Origin: Lysinibacillus parviboronicapiens
Lineage (GTDB): Bacteria > Bacillota > Bacilli > Bacillales_A > Planococcaceae
Reading direction: 5' to 3'
Assembly: GCF_003049575.1 (NCBI RefSeq)
Contig: NZ_PYWI01000011.1
Coordinates: 1 to 64,000, forward strand
DNA: 64,000 nucleotides
In this document: one piece after another, positions 1-9,723 of the stretch
Layout: each line of letters opens with the position of its first letter
Position numbering within the stretch: position 1 is the first letter of the stretch
Notes under the pieces: generated by a model
What the model was told of the DNA's origin: nothing
The model's database searches: none
The model's input: only the letters and a program-made list of their open reading frames with translations
Made by a program: the position numbers and the translations under genes

Positions 1-33
1 TCGTCGGCAGCGTCAGATGTGTATAAGAGACAG
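1..33 (+). other. Illumina Nextera transposase adapter (artefact)
   Basis: These 33 bases are identical to the Nextera read-1 adapter: TCGTCGGCAGCGTC followed by the 19-bp mosaic end AGATGTGTATAAGAGACAG. They are library sequence, not genome. They mark an untrimmed contig end and show that Illumina tagmentation data went into the assembly. Confidence 0.97.
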
Positions 34-410
34 GTATATATGTATAATATTTTTAGAAAATAAATCTGAGTAAAATGGAAATTTATAAGCCAAAAGAAAT
101 GATTATGAAAAGGGTTTTTAATATAAGCATAGTATTAACTAATCATTTCAGTCCCATATACTAGTTGAAAAGGTATTTTAACCTATGATATTGTAAGGGA
201 TATAGATAATTATATTTATGCTATTCTTGTATAATTTATACGTATTGTACCAGTTGAAAATTAGTTTCATTATTTATAATATATCTGACATGCATATAAA
301 AAATGTAAAACATGCCTCTATCAGCAAAACGTATGAAAACTACGTTTATTAGAACAACGCAGTCCAATGGAAAAGGGAGGGAGGTCACATAATGCTGGAA
401 CATTGCGTAT
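34..410. other. AT-rich 5' flank of the HD-GYP gene, no gene seen
   Basis: This stretch is very AT-rich and I see no credible coding region. A reading frame on the minus strand (236-556) has no ribosome binding site and overlaps the start of the HD-GYP gene. A strong purine-rich Shine-Dalgarno (GGGAGGGAGG, about 375-384) lies just before an ATG at 392. Confidence 0.6.
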
Positions 411-2141
411 GTGGCAAAAAATGTGCTAAGAAAAGTGACATTAAGTATTGATGAAGTGAAAGCGGATGATATTTTAGCAGAAGATATTTTTTCCGAGTAC
501 CGCCTATTAGCTAAAAGAGATTTAGTGTTAACAGAGCGGATTATTGCATTACTCAAGCTTAGAAAAGTAGAAGAATTATCAGTTTATTTGCCTTCAGATT
601 CAGTACGAATTGTCCATGATTTAGGTGCACAGCGTACAAGGGAGTACGAGGATGTATTTGCACCACTCATAGAGAAAAAGGAAGAGATTGATGAATATAA
701 AGAAGCGGTAAACAATCTTTTTATGACAACTTTAGAAAATGTTGTTCATGAATTGCGTTATGGCCAAATTTTGAAAAGTATACAGGATACTTCCTATGTG
801 AGAAATATTTTTGAACAGATTCTGGCAGAAAAGCATCGCTATGACTTACTGATGCGATTAAGGGAATGGGATGAGTATTCATTTGTTCATTCATTTGACG
901 TATTCGTACTAGGTACAATTTTTGCGCGTCATTTAGGCTTAACAGATATCGAAACACTTGCAAGAGGCTATTTATTCCACGATATTGGAAAGTTATTTAT
1001 TCCCCAAGAAATCTTGAATTTAAAGCGAAAACTATCTGAAGATGAATTTGAAATTGTTAAATTGCATACTACAAAAGGCTTTGAGTTACTTGTGGAGAAT
1101 GGCGAAGAAGATATTGCCTATTTGGCACGTGACCATCATGAACGCTTTGCTGGGAAAGGTTATCCCAATCATCTTTGTGCAGATGAAATGAGTGAGGGTG
1201 TTCAGTTATTACAAATAATAGATGTGTATTCCGCCATGACATCGAAACGTGTGTATCATACAGGGTATGGTGCGACAGATGCGTTAGCTGTTTTATATCG
1301 TGATCGTCATTTGTATAACGAGAAGTTTATGCATAAATTTGTAGAGTGTCTAGGGATTTATCCTGTGAATTCAGTGGTGCTACTTTCCGATTATCGACGG
1401 GCGCAAGTAGAGCTTGTCTATGATTTATTCCCGACGCTACCGAAAGTAAAATTGCTAGATGAGCAAACGTCTATGAATTTACCTTTGAATTATAGTATAA
1501 AAATTGCTGAAATGATTGACTATCGTGTAAATAGTTTTGAGGAAATATTTAACTTATTTGTTGAGCAACTTATACGTTGTGATGAAGATAAATTAAGAGG
1601 TCATTTTAATAAATTAATCGATCATTTGCATCCAAAAGAAATAGTTTTGAAAATCTTCTTACCTGCTTTCCGAATTTTGCGACTATTGACAAGGGAAATT
1701 CAAACCGATATGACGAAGTATAGAAATTCTATAAATATTTTAAAGATATTGTTAGAAGAGCAGCTAAATGTTTTGTACATGGATTATCAGCATGATAAAA
1801 CGACAGTTTTAGTGGTGGAGACAACACTTCGCGAAAATTTTTTCATTAAATTAGTTCAGAGTATTTTGTATATTGATAAAATCGTGCCATTCTTTATTAA
1901 TCCAGGTGATGATCAGCGGATTACACAGCTTATGGAGCACTGTGAGGTAAATGTAGCCTATTTTATTGAAGATGAGTTAACAATGGAAAAAAGAGTGCGT
2001 CCGATGCGTGAAGGCACATTTCTTTATTACTCCTTAAAAGATATTGAAGAGTTGCTTGTTAGTTTAGTAGGGACGAGTATGAAAAAATTTTCCTTTGAAG
2101 AAAAAATGCAAGAACGTTTGTTTACAAAATTAAAGGCATAA
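411..2141 (+). CDS. HD-GYP domain protein, probable c-di-GMP phosphodiesterase
   Basis: The 576-residue protein carries an HD-GYP domain at about residues 155-330. It shows HDIGK at 190-194 and DHHER...GKGYP at 241-252, the metal-binding and GYP signatures of enzymes that hydrolyse cyclic di-GMP. The N-terminal 60 residues resemble the leader region of this family; the C-terminal 250 residues are unrecognised. No membrane segment is seen, so it is probably cytosolic. The start is doubtful. GTG at 411 lies about 27 bases from the strong Shine-Dalgarno, while the well-spaced ATG at 392 is in another frame that rejoins this one if the A6 run at 416-421 loses one base. GTG at 423 is another option. 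It is convergent with glyS. Confidence 0.85.
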   Translation: MAKNVLRKVTLSIDEVKADDILAEDIFSEYRLLAKRDLVLTERIIALLKLRKVEELSVYLPSDSVRIVHDLGAQRTREYEDVFAPLIEKKEEIDEYKEAVNNLFMTTLENVVHELRYGQILKSIQDTSYVRNIFEQILAEKHRYDLLMRLREWDEYSFVHSFDVFVLGTIFARHLGLTDIETLARGYLFHDIGKLFIPQEILNLKRKLSEDEFEIVKLHTTKGFELLVENGEEDIAYLARDHHERFAGKGYPNHLCADEMSEGVQLLQIIDVYSAMTSKRVYHTGYGATDALAVLYRDRHLYNEKFMHKFVECLGIYPVNSVVLLSDYRRAQVELVYDLFPTLPKVKLLDEQTSMNLPLNYSIKIAEMIDYRVNSFEEIFNLFVEQLIRCDEDKLRGHFNKLIDHLHPKEIVLKIFLPAFRILRLLTREIQTDMTKYRNSINILKILLEEQLNVLYMDYQHDKTTVLVVETTLRENFFIKLVQSILYIDKIVPFFINPGDDQRITQLMEHCEVNVAYFIEDELTMEKRVRPMREGTFLYYSLKDIEELLVSLVGTSMKKFSFEEKMQERLFTKLKA

Positions 2142-2147
2142 GAAAGA

Positions 2148-2180
2148 GGGAGTCACATGGTGTGACTCCCTTTGCTTTTT
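2148..2180 (+). terminator. Rho-independent terminator of the HD-GYP gene
   Basis: A perfect 10-bp stem (GGGAGTCACA / TGTGACTCCC) with a 3-base loop is followed by TTTGCTTTTT. It starts 7 bases after the stop codon. Confidence 0.9.
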
Positions 2181-2261
2181 ACCATCCATATAGAATATCA
2201 GCGATAAGTATCCGAAGACTACTGTTGTCAAAGCGTTCGCATCCATTAATACGCATGTGCA

Positions 2262-3647
2262 CTAAAATTGAAGATGTTTTTCGATATATGCCTTAACATC
2301 AGCGATTGGCATACGAACTTGTTCCATAGAGTCACGGTGACGTACTGTTACTTGACCATCTTCTTTTGAATCAAAATCGTATGTGATACAGAAAGGTGTA
2401 CCGATTTCATCTTGACGACGGTAGCGTTTACCAATTGATTGTGATTCATCATAGTCTACCGGGAATGCTTTGCGAAGCTCTGACCAAACATCTCCAGCTT
2501 CATCCGATAATTTTTTAGAAAGTGGTAACACTGCCGCTTTAAATGGTGCAAGAGCTGGATGGAAACGTAATACTGTACGCTTATCATCTTCTTCTAGCTC
2601 CTCTTCATCATAGGCATCACATAAGAAAGCTAATGTTACACGGTCTGCCCCTAATGATGGTTCAATACAATATGGTACATAGCGTTCATTTGTGACAGGA
2701 TCAATATACGTGAAATCTTCACCAGAATGCTCCATGTGTTGTTTTAAGTCGTAGTCTGTACGATCAGCTACTCCCCAAAGCTCGCCCCAACCAAACGGGA
2801 ATTTAAACTCGATATCTGTTGTTGCGTTTGAGTAGTGGGATAATTCATCGTCTTCGTGGTCACGAAGGCGCATTGAATCTTCGTTCATACCTAAGTTCAG
2901 TAACCAGTTTTTACAAAATTCTTTCCAATATGCATGCCACTCAAGGTCTTCGCCGGGTTTACAGAAGAATTCAAGCTCCATCTGTTCAAATTCACGTGTA
3001 CGGAATGTGAAGTTACCTGGTGTAATCTCGTTACGGAATGATTTACCAATTTGTGCAATACCAAATGGTGTACGTTTACGCATAGAGCGTTGAACATTCT
3101 TGAAGTTTACGAAAATCCCTTGTGCTGTCTCTGGACGGAGGTAAATTTCGTTTGTAGAAGATTCTGTTACACCTTGGAATGTTTTGAACATTAAATTAAA
3201 TTGGCGAATATCTGTGAAATCAGCTTTACCGCAATCAGGGCAAACGACGTCGTATTTCACCATTGTTTCTTTCATTTGTTCGAACGTCATTCCGTCCACA
3301 ATGATTTCATCGCCTTTTGCTAAAGCAGCATCTTCGATGATTTTATCAGCTCGGTGACGTGCTTTACATGCTTTACAGTCCACCATTGGATCGTTGAAAT
3401 TTCCTACGTGGCCAGAAGCAACCCAGGCTTTTGGGTTCATTAGGATTGCAGCGTCAATACCTACATTATGTTCAGATTCTTGGACGAATTTTTGCCACCA
3501 AGCTTTTTTTACGTTATTTTTTAATTCAACACCAAGCGGACCGTAATCCCAAGTGTTTGCTAAGCCTCCATAGATTTCAGATCCAGGGAAGACAAAGCCT
3601 CGATGCTTTGCTAAAGATACAATAGTTTCCATTGATTTGTTAGCCAT
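2262..3647 (-). CDS. glyS: Glycine--tRNA ligase, single-chain dimeric type
   Basis: This cytosolic class II aminoacyl-tRNA synthetase charges tRNA-Gly. The 461-residue length and the N-terminal [12 protein letters not shown] motif fit the alpha2 enzyme (archaeal/eukaryotic type, also found in many Bacilli), not the alpha2beta2 form. Four cysteines (C91 and C94 in CKAC, C136 and C139 in CPDC) look like a zinc site. Class II motif 2 (FRNE...[10 protein letters not shown]) lies at about 205-225, and the anticodon-binding domain occupies the last 110 residues. The ATG at 3647 follows a purine-rich AAGGAGG. A T-box leader lies directly upstream. In B. subtilis this gene neighbours recO; here an HD-GYP gene takes that place. 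Confidence 0.97.
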   Translation of the reverse strand: MANKSMETIVSLAKHRGFVFPGSEIYGGLANTWDYGPLGVELKNNVKKAWWQKFVQESEHNVGIDAAILMNPKAWVASGHVGNFNDPMVDCKACKARHRADKIIEDAALAKGDEIIVDGMTFEQMKETMVKYDVVCPDCGKADFTDIRQFNLMFKTFQGVTESSTNEIYLRPETAQGIFVNFKNVQRSMRKRTPFGIAQIGKSFRNEITPGNFTFRTREFEQMELEFFCKPGEDLEWHAYWKEFCKNWLLNLGMNEDSMRLRDHEDDELSHYSNATTDIEFKFPFGWGELWGVADRTDYDLKQHMEHSGEDFTYIDPVTNERYVPYCIEPSLGADRVTLAFLCDAYDEEELEEDDKRTVLRFHPALAPFKAAVLPLSKKLSDEAGDVWSELRKAFPVDYDESQSIGKRYRRQDEIGTPFCITYDFDSKEDGQVTVRHRDSMEQVRMPIADVKAYIEKHLQF

Positions 3648-3739
3648 TTAAATAGCCTCCTTAATTGTTTTACATAAAATGAGTGAGGAGTTTAATCAGA
3701 TACACTTAAGTGCAGGTTGTTGTGCTGCATTCGGCGTCA

Positions 3740-3986
3740 TCCTCGTTAAACTAAAATAGCACCCGTCTCCGGGCACAAATAATGCCCAGGGACGAGTGCT
3801 AATACCCGCGGTTCCACCCTGATTGTTTTAAACGTCTTGTTTAAAACCTCTTTTTAAAAAGTTAGCTCAAGGAGTGCCTTTTCTCTGTTACTGTGTAGAC
3901 TTTCACCATCTTCTACTCGCTTTTAGAAAGAACAGATACTTTTTTCCTATCATCGCTTGTATAACGCAATATCGCTCGAAAATACA
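3740..3986 (-). promoter_or_regulatory. Glycine T-box riboswitch leader of glyS
   Basis: On the minus strand the T-box sequence AGGGTGGAACCGCGGGT sits at 3820-3804. It is followed by a terminator hairpin at 3800-3758 (AGCACTCGTCCC...GGGTGCT) and ATTTTAG. The leader senses uncharged tRNA; when charging is low, the T-box pairs with the tRNA 3' end and the antiterminator replaces the terminator. A GGC triplet followed by A at 3878-3875, inside the stem I region, is the likely glycine specifier. The specifier is inferred from position, not from a full fold. Confidence 0.93.
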
Positions 3987-4009
3987 TGTAGAGCTAGCGT
4001 CTGTGTCAA
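3981..4009 (-). promoter_or_regulatory. SigA-type promoter of the glyS T-box leader
   Basis: Reading the minus strand, TTGACA (4009-4004) is followed after 17 bases by TGTATT (3986-3981), just upstream of the T-box leader. The -35 box is a full consensus match and the -10 box matches 4 of 6. Confidence 0.75.
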
Positions 4010-4099
4010 TATTGTAGCATGTAGTTCTTTTCTTCGCAATAACCATTAAAATAGTATATAATAATTGAGCATGAGTATAACACTATTAGAGTTGAGGCG

Positions 4100-4732
4100 G
4101 TGAGTCCAATCGAACTCAATAAACGTCAGGAAGACATTTTACAAATTGTGAAAGAAAACGGCCCGATTACAGGCGAACATATTGCAGAACGTCTTAATCT
4201 GACAAGAGCGACATTAAGACCAGATTTAGCTATCCTGACAATGGCGGGCTTTTTAGATGCAAGACCACGTGTTGGCTATTTCTATTCAGGTAAAAAAACG
4301 TCCGTTACGATGACGGACAGCATCAACAATTTAAAAGTAAAAGATTTTCACTCCGGCCCAGTTGTTGTACCCGAAACAATGACTGTGTATGATGCGATTT
4401 GCTTCATGTTTTCGGAGGATGTGGGGACCCTCTTTGTCGTAGATAAGAACGAATTTTTGACAGGAGTGTTGTCTCGTAAGGATTTACTGCGTACAAGTAT
4501 TGGCACGCAGGATTTAAATAAAATTCCTGTACATATTATTATGACGAGAATGCCAAATATTTCGTACTGTGAAAGATCTGATTCGTTAATTGTCGCAGCG
4601 AATAAACTAATTGAGCGTGAAGTTGATTCGTTACCAGTAATAGAACCACAAGAGGGTGGCCTAACGATTGTTGGGCGTCTCACAAAAACGACGATTACAC
4701 GTGCTTTCTTATCACTTGCACAAAATGTCTGA
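4100..4732 (+). CDS. ccpN: CcpN-type transcriptional repressor (HTH plus two CBS domains)
   Basis: The 210-residue protein has an N-terminal winged helix (about residues 1-60, with [20 protein letters not shown]) and two CBS domains (about 75-135 and 140-205). This is the layout of CcpN (YqzB), which represses gluconeogenic genes such as gapB and pckA in B. subtilis in response to nucleotide and metabolite levels. The next gene, ppsR, is the standard CcpN neighbour. The GTG at 4100 keeps the family-typical N-terminus, although the GAGG Shine-Dalgarno is unusually close. It forms an operon with ppsR, 16 bases apart. Confidence 0.93.
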   Translation: MSPIELNKRQEDILQIVKENGPITGEHIAERLNLTRATLRPDLAILTMAGFLDARPRVGYFYSGKKTSVTMTDSINNLKVKDFHSGPVVVPETMTVYDAICFMFSEDVGTLFVVDKNEFLTGVLSRKDLLRTSIGTQDLNKIPVHIIMTRMPNISYCERSDSLIVAANKLIEREVDSLPVIEPQEGGLTIVGRLTKTTITRAFLSLAQNV

Positions 4733-4748
4733 AATTGAGGGGAACAGC

Positions 4749-5561
4749 ATGAAGAAACTTCGAGTTTTTGTCGTTTCCGATTCCGTCGGTGAAACGGGTG
4801 ACCAAGTAGCAAAAGCCGTTATTAGTCAATTCCGACCAGGTTTAGAAAAAACGATTATTCGTCGTTTTCCACATATTCAATCTGAAGAACTTGTACGAAA
4901 AATTGTATGCCTAGCAGCGAAACAGAAGGCATTCATTATTTATACACTTGTTCGACAGGAGATGCGTTCGTTATTACATGAATTGTGTGAAAAAGAAAAA
5001 GTACATGCGGTCGATATATTGGGAACTGCACTGAAATCTATGGCTACGTTTATGGAAGAGATTCCACTAGAAACACCAGGTATTGTACATCAGCTTGATG
5101 ATGATTACTATAAAAAAATTGAAGCAATTGAATTTGCGGTGAAATATGATGATGGTCGAGATCCGCGTGGTTTATTACAAGCTGACATTGTGTTAGTTGG
5201 GGTTTCTCGTACTTCGAAAACGCCCCTTTCGCAATATTTAGCACATAAACGTTATAAGGTGGCGAACGTACCGTTAGTCCCAGAAGTGGAGCCACCAGAA
5301 GAGTTATTACAAATAGATCCCAGAAAATGTTTTGGCTTAATTATTTCTCCTGATAAATTAAACTATATTAGAAAAGAAAGATTAATGTCTTTAGGATTAA
5401 ATGATGATGCTATCTATGCGCAACACACGCGTATTTTAGAAGAAATTCAACATTTTGAAAAAATTGTCGGTAAAATTGGTTGTAAAGTTATTGATGTGAC
5501 CAATAAAGCTGTAGAAGAAACAGCGAATGAAATTATCGAACATCTTACAAATTGTCAATAA
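4749..5561 (+). CDS. ppsR: PpsR/YqfL family regulatory kinase-phosphorylase (PPDK regulatory protein)
   Basis: This 270-residue protein belongs to the DUF299 family, which reversibly phosphorylates pyruvate,phosphate dikinase or PEP synthase on a threonine. It starts with the family motif [12 protein letters not shown] and has the nucleotide-binding [14 protein letters not shown] loop at about residues 151-165. I chose the ATG at 4749: the frame opens earlier, inside ccpN, but family members begin at [12 protein letters not shown], and GAGGGG lies 8 bases before this ATG. In B. subtilis the homologue yqfL is thought to modulate CcpN activity, which fits the operon. Confidence 0.93.
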   Translation: MKKLRVFVVSDSVGETGDQVAKAVISQFRPGLEKTIIRRFPHIQSEELVRKIVCLAAKQKAFIIYTLVRQEMRSLLHELCEKEKVHAVDILGTALKSMATFMEEIPLETPGIVHQLDDDYYKKIEAIEFAVKYDDGRDPRGLLQADIVLVGVSRTSKTPLSQYLAHKRYKVANVPLVPEVEPPEELLQIDPRKCFGLIISPDKLNYIRKERLMSLGLNDDAIYAQHTRILEEIQHFEKIVGKIGCKVIDVTNKAVEETANEIIEHLTNCQ

Positions 5562-5577
5562 GAAACAAAGTTCAGTA

Positions 5578-5609
5578 AACCACCTCGGTTTGTTAGAGGC
5601 GGTTTTTTT
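5578..5609 (+). terminator. Terminator after ppsR
   Basis: AACCACCTC pairs with GAGGCGGTT with one mismatch, followed by TTTTTTT. It lies 16 bases after the ppsR stop. Confidence 0.85.
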
Positions 5610-5781
5610 GAGTCGGTATTGAAAATAGTATAGATAAAAACTAATTTTTGTTTTATAATAATAAAATTGTGGTAAAAATATTTAAAAAGAGAAAATTCCT
5701 ATTTTTTTGTCGAGAAATAAAGGATTTTTAAAACGGATAGCGAATTGTGTTCTAGAACGTAACTTAAAGATGGTGATGAAT

Positions 5782-7602
5782 ATGGCAGGGAAGATTCCTG
5801 AAGAAGTGATTGAACAGATTCGGACACAATCGGATATTGTGGATGTCATTAGCGAATATATGCAACTCACAAAGCGTGGGCGTAATTGGTTTGGACTCTG
5901 TCCATTTCATGGAGAACAAACACCATCTTTTTCTGTTTCTACAGACAAGCAGATTTTCCATTGCTTTGGTTGCGGGGCAGGCGGTAATGCTATTACTTTC
6001 GTCATGGACATTGAGGGTATAACTTTCCCAGACGCAGTTGTGAAACTTGGTGAACGTGCTGGCATACATTTAGATGTTGGTCCAAGTTTACCTGAAATGA
6101 CGAAAACAGTCTCAAAAGCAGAAGAGCGCATGAAAGAAGCACATGCTTTTGCAGCGGATTTTTTCCATCATTTACTGTTGAACACAGAAGATGGTGAAGA
6201 GCCTTTAAATTATTTGCTAGAAAGAGGATTTACAAGGGAACTTATCGAATCTAATAGCATTGGATGGTCTCTCCCAAGCTTTGATGCTTTAACGATATTG
6301 CTTGAAAGAAAAGGTTATAACTTACAAGAAATCGCTGATAGTGGTTTAATTATCAAACGTGATGGGGAAGAACGCTATTTTGATCGATTTAGAGGACGTA
6401 TTATGTTTCCGATTCGTGATGAGAATGGAAAAATCATTGCATTCTCAGGACGAATACTTTCATCGACAGGTGAAGAGGCAAAATATTTAAATAGTCCAGA
6501 ATCACCAATTTTTCATAAGAGTGAAGTACTTTATAACCTAGATAAGGCACGAACCTCTATTCGAAAAAATCGTCAAGTAGTATTGATGGAAGGTTTTATG
6601 GATGTTTTAGCAGCTAGTTCAGCTGGTGTAATGAATGCTGTCGCAACAATGGGTACTTCGCTTACGAATCAGCATATCACAAAGCTAAAGCGCTTAGTAG
6701 AGCAAGTTACGATTTGCTATGACGGTGATAATGCTGGGTTTGATGCGGCGAAGAGAGCGGCACAGTTATTACAAACTGAACGCATGAAAGTAGATATTGC
6801 AGTGTTACCTGGAAAACAAGACCCTGATGAATATATTCGGAGTCTTGGTGGACAAGCCTTTAAAGAACAAATTTTGGAAAATCCACATGCGTATATTGCT
6901 TTTATGATGATGCATGCTAGACGCAATAAGAATTTTCAGTTTGAAAATGATACGCTTCAATATATTCAAGAAGTGCTCGAACAACTAGTAGGTAGATCCT
7001 CACCGGTGGAACGAGACTTGTATATAAGGCAGCTATCGAATGAAACAAATATTTCGGAAGAAGCGATTTATGCTCAATTTCGAAAAATAGAGGCAAGTCA
7101 GGTGCGCTCTGCAAAAGTAGAGCTACCAGAACAAGTGCCTTCAATGCCAGTCACGCAGCAACAAAAGCCTATGGACGCAGCCGAACGTGCCGAACGTTTA
7201 TTACTGGCTCATATGCTTCATAATATAGATGTAGTGGACAGGGTATTACGTAATGAACAAAGAGAGCCTTTTGTACGTGATGCGTATTTGGCTGTTTTTG
7301 TTCGATTAGTAGGTTTTTATGAGGAATACGGTCATTCAGATTATCAGCGTTTTGTAGAGATTCTAGATGACGCTGAATTACGAAAATTAGTTATGGAAGC
7401 TGCATTAGTAGAGCGAGACCCTGATCAAGCAGAGGCAGAGGTTACGGATTCTATACGTCAGTTGCAGAAATATCGAATTGAGCAAGAAATTCAACAAAAG
7501 ATGCATGAGTCAAAGGAAGCGGAGAAGATGCATGAGTATGCGCGTGCACTTGAAATCGCCCAACAGATTATTCATTTAAGAAAATCGTTATCGGCGATTT
7601 AA
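5782..7602 (+). CDS. dnaG: DNA primase
   Basis: The 606-residue primase makes RNA primers at the replication fork. The CHC2 zinc finger is at residues 40-64 (CPFH...HCFGC). The catalytic core and TOPRIM domain follow, with [11 protein letters not shown] and CYDGDNAG at about 265-320. The C-terminal helicase-binding region is less conserved. Several in-frame starts exist: the frame is open from 5707, and ATG codons lie at 5770, 5776 and 5782. I chose 5782 because family members begin [13 protein letters not shown] and a GGTGATG purine stretch precedes it. The order dnaG-rpoD is the conserved macromolecular synthesis operon. Confidence 0.97.
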   Translation: MAGKIPEEVIEQIRTQSDIVDVISEYMQLTKRGRNWFGLCPFHGEQTPSFSVSTDKQIFHCFGCGAGGNAITFVMDIEGITFPDAVVKLGERAGIHLDVGPSLPEMTKTVSKAEERMKEAHAFAADFFHHLLLNTEDGEEPLNYLLERGFTRELIESNSIGWSLPSFDALTILLERKGYNLQEIADSGLIIKRDGEERYFDRFRGRIMFPIRDENGKIIAFSGRILSSTGEEAKYLNSPESPIFHKSEVLYNLDKARTSIRKNRQVVLMEGFMDVLAASSAGVMNAVATMGTSLTNQHITKLKRLVEQVTICYDGDNAGFDAAKRAAQLLQTERMKVDIAVLPGKQDPDEYIRSLGGQAFKEQILENPHAYIAFMMMHARRNKNFQFENDTLQYIQEVLEQLVGRSSPVERDLYIRQLSNETNISEEAIYAQFRKIEASQVRSAKVELPEQVPSMPVTQQQKPMDAAERAERLLLAHMLHNIDVVDRVLRNEQREPFVRDAYLAVFVRLVGFYEEYGHSDYQRFVEILDDAELRKLVMEAALVERDPDQAEAEVTDSIRQLQKYRIEQEIQQKMHESKEAEKMHEYARALEIAQQIIHLRKSLSAI

Positions 7603-7634
7603 CCCGATTCGGTTGTTTAGAAGGAGGAAGGTTT

Positions 7635-8762
7635 ATGGCGGACAAGTCTGAACGTTCAAAAGAGGTAGAAGTAGAAATTACATTAGATGAAGCAAAAAAA
7701 TTGCTTCAAGAAAAGGCGAAAACAGAAGGTGAAATTTCAATGAAAGAAATTTCAGAGAAATTATTACCTTACGAATTGGAAAACGAAGAGGTTTTTCACT
7801 TCGCCGAAGATCTTGAAAAACATAAAGACATTCAAATCATTGGTAAAGAAGAATTTGAAGAAGAAAGTCTAATGAAAGAAGAAGCAAGTGAAGAGACTTT
7901 CGACTTAAATGATTTGAGCGTACCACCCGGCGTGAAGATAAATGATCCCGTTCGTATGTACTTGAAAGAAATTGGTCGAGTTGATTTACTTTCTGCCGAG
8001 CAAGAAATTGCCTTAGCAGAACGCATTGAACAAGGTGATGAAGAAGCTCGTAAACGTCTAGCAGAAGCTAACTTACGTTTAGTTGTGTCGATTGCGAAAC
8101 GTTATGTTGGTCGTGGTATGTTGTTCCTTGATTTAATTCAAGAAGGGAATATGGGACTTATTAAGGCAGTTGAAAAGTTCGACTATCGCAAAGGTTTTAA
8201 ATTCTCGACATATGCAACATGGTGGATTCGTCAGGCAATTACACGTGCAATTGCTGACCAAGCACGAACAATCCGTATTCCTGTGCATATGGTAGAAACA
8301 ATCAACAAACTAATTCGTGTACAACGTCAATTACTTCAGGACTTAGGACGTGAGCCTTCTCCAGAGGAAATTGGAGAAGAAATGGATTTAACGCCTGAAA
8401 AAGTACGTGAAATTTTAAAAATTGCGCAAGAACCAGTATCTCTTGAAACGCCAATCGGGGAAGAAGACGATTCACACTTAGGTGACTTCATCGAGGATTC
8501 AGAAGCGCAATCTCCTTCTGACCATGCAGCATATGAACTGTTAAAAGAACAATTAGAAGATGTTTTAGATACATTAACTGACCGTGAAGAAAATGTACTT
8601 CGTCTACGATTTGGTTTAGATGATGGACGTACACGCACTCTTGAAGAAGTAGGGAAAGTATTCGGTGTAACACGTGAACGTATACGTCAAATTGAAGCTA
8701 AAGCGCTTCGTAAATTACGTCACCCTTCCCGCAGTAAACGATTAAAAGATTTCTTAGAATAA
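7635..8762 (+). CDS. rpoD: RNA polymerase primary sigma factor SigA
   Basis: The 375-residue housekeeping sigma factor directs RNA polymerase to -35/-10 promoters. It has an acidic region 1.1, region 1.2 ([11 protein letters not shown]), region 2 with [14 protein letters not shown] for -10 recognition and melting, region 3, and region 4.2 with the C-terminal helix-turn-helix ([20 protein letters not shown]). Its length matches B. subtilis SigA. AAGGAGGAAGG precedes the ATG. It lies 32 bases after dnaG, in the same operon. Confidence 0.98.
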   Translation: MADKSERSKEVEVEITLDEAKKLLQEKAKTEGEISMKEISEKLLPYELENEEVFHFAEDLEKHKDIQIIGKEEFEEESLMKEEASEETFDLNDLSVPPGVKINDPVRMYLKEIGRVDLLSAEQEIALAERIEQGDEEARKRLAEANLRLVVSIAKRYVGRGMLFLDLIQEGNMGLIKAVEKFDYRKGFKFSTYATWWIRQAITRAIADQARTIRIPVHMVETINKLIRVQRQLLQDLGREPSPEEIGEEMDLTPEKVREILKIAQEPVSLETPIGEEDDSHLGDFIEDSEAQSPSDHAAYELLKEQLEDVLDTLTDREENVLRLRFGLDDGRTRTLEEVGKVFGVTRERIRQIEAKALRKLRHPSRSKRLKDFLE

Positions 8763-8826
8763 ATTTCAATATAAAGTTACCTTTCAAATAAGGTAGTCCA
8801 CTGAAAGTCCATATCGTTTCATGTTA

Positions 8827-8869
8827 CGAGGTATTCGACGATTTGATCGTTTGAATACCTCGCTTTTTT
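8827..8869 (+). terminator. Terminator of the dnaG-rpoD operon
   Basis: CGAGGTATTC pairs perfectly with GAATACCTCG around a 16-base loop, followed by CTTTTTT. It lies 65 bases after the rpoD stop. Confidence 0.88.
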
Positions 8870-8879
8870 CATTTGGCAC

Positions 8880-8995
8880 CCGAAACTCCCCTGTTGTTTC
8901 GAAGCACTCCACTCGCTTTCCGTGGGCGAGCCCGAGCCTCCACCTATGCTTCGCTGCGGGGTCTCGTCTGTCTTGCTATCCCCGTGGAGTCAAGG
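8880..8995 (-). repeat. Bacillaceae-type intergenic repeat, diverged copy
   Basis: On the minus strand this reads CTCGCCCACGGAAAGCGAGTGG and neighbouring GC-rich blocks with CCCCG and GAGGCTCG. It resembles the GGAAAGCG-containing intergenic repeats common between genes of Bacillaceae. It shares the GGAAAGCG core with the copies at 9221 and 51538 but lacks their GTTGAT/ATCAAC ends. The boundaries are approximate. Confidence 0.55.
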
Positions 8996-9013
8996 GGGAA
9001 AAAGCAAAGGAAT

Positions 9014-9056
9014 AGGGCACTTCTTGTTCAATTTCGAACAGAAAGTGCCCTATTTT
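9014..9056. terminator. Hairpin with T-tract between repeat copies
   Basis: AGGGCACTT...GTTC pairs with GAAC...AAGTGCCCT with a small internal mismatch, then ATTTTAATTT. It may be a secondary terminator or the end of the repeat element. Confidence 0.55.
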
Positions 9057-9220
9057 AATTTGAAGGACAACAAAATGTAAGTCTTTCAGTGCCTAAGGAC
9101 TTAGCGTGAATGTTTCTTGTTTGGAAATTATGGACAGCATCATCTTGCATTAGTCCTTTCAATAGAAAGTGGTAGATATGAATCGGAAAGGATGAAAACT
9201 CAGAAAAAATGATAAAGTTA

Positions 9221-9334
9221 GTTGATGTGAGTGTAGGCAGTGACTCATAAGGGAACTAGCGAACCCGCAGGAACGTTAGCGACCAGGAGGCACAAGGTCG
9301 CCTCAGGAAAGCGTCCGTTGTAACGGAAATCAAC
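9221..9334 (+). repeat. Bacillaceae-type intergenic repeat with GTTGAT/ATCAAC ends
   Basis: This 114-bp element begins GTTGAT and ends ATCAAC, a 6-bp terminal inverted repeat. It contains the core GGAAAGCGTCCG at 9306-9317. The element at 51538-51640 has the same ends and the same 12-base core, at the same distance from the right end. It encodes no protein. Confidence 0.75.
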
Positions 9335-9723
9335 GCCATCAAAGAAAAAGCCATGGCAGGAATGATTTATCGTTTCCGAATGGCGAAAATTCATTTTATG
9401 GATTTTTTCAGTGCACTCCTCATTGGGAGGTATCTCTTATATAGAAATATAAAAGTACTAGCACCTACGTAGGGTGTTTGCTAAGCAGGTCTTGGCGGAA
9501 ATAAGCTGACATATGTAATTTTGCAAAAGAATATTGCCTTGATGAAACAAATATACTTGAAAATTAAATGAAAACGTTACTAACGATATGCATGGTCATA
9601 AAAATACCACATTAGAACGGGGCATAAGTTCTCCTATTTGCGACTTTTTACAGATGCCCTTTTGCCGCTTGTGAGATAAAATTGTAGTACAACCATTATT
9701 AAGCAATGTTTGGAGAATACACT

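Larger units (their letters stand above)
8763..9705. other. 943-bp gene-free stretch with terminators and two intergenic repeats
   Basis: No credible gene is seen. The stretch holds the rpoD terminator (8827-8869), a GC-richer repeat in reverse orientation (about 8880-8995), a second hairpin (9014-9056) and a second repeat copy (9221-9334). The last 370 bases are AT-rich and featureless apart from the upstream region of the next gene. Short frames at 8821-9058 run through the repeat and have no ribosome binding site. Confidence 0.7.

Noticed and set aside
236-556. Minus-strand ORF at the window start
   Set aside because: It has no ribosome binding site, has shadow-like composition, and overlaps the HD-GYP start region.
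5707-5781. N-terminal extension of DnaG
   Set aside because: Primases of this family begin just before IPEEVIEQI. The extension has no ribosome binding site at its start.
8821-9058. Plus-strand short ORFs after rpoD
   Set aside because: They run through the rpoD terminator and the GC-rich intergenic repeat and have no translation signals.
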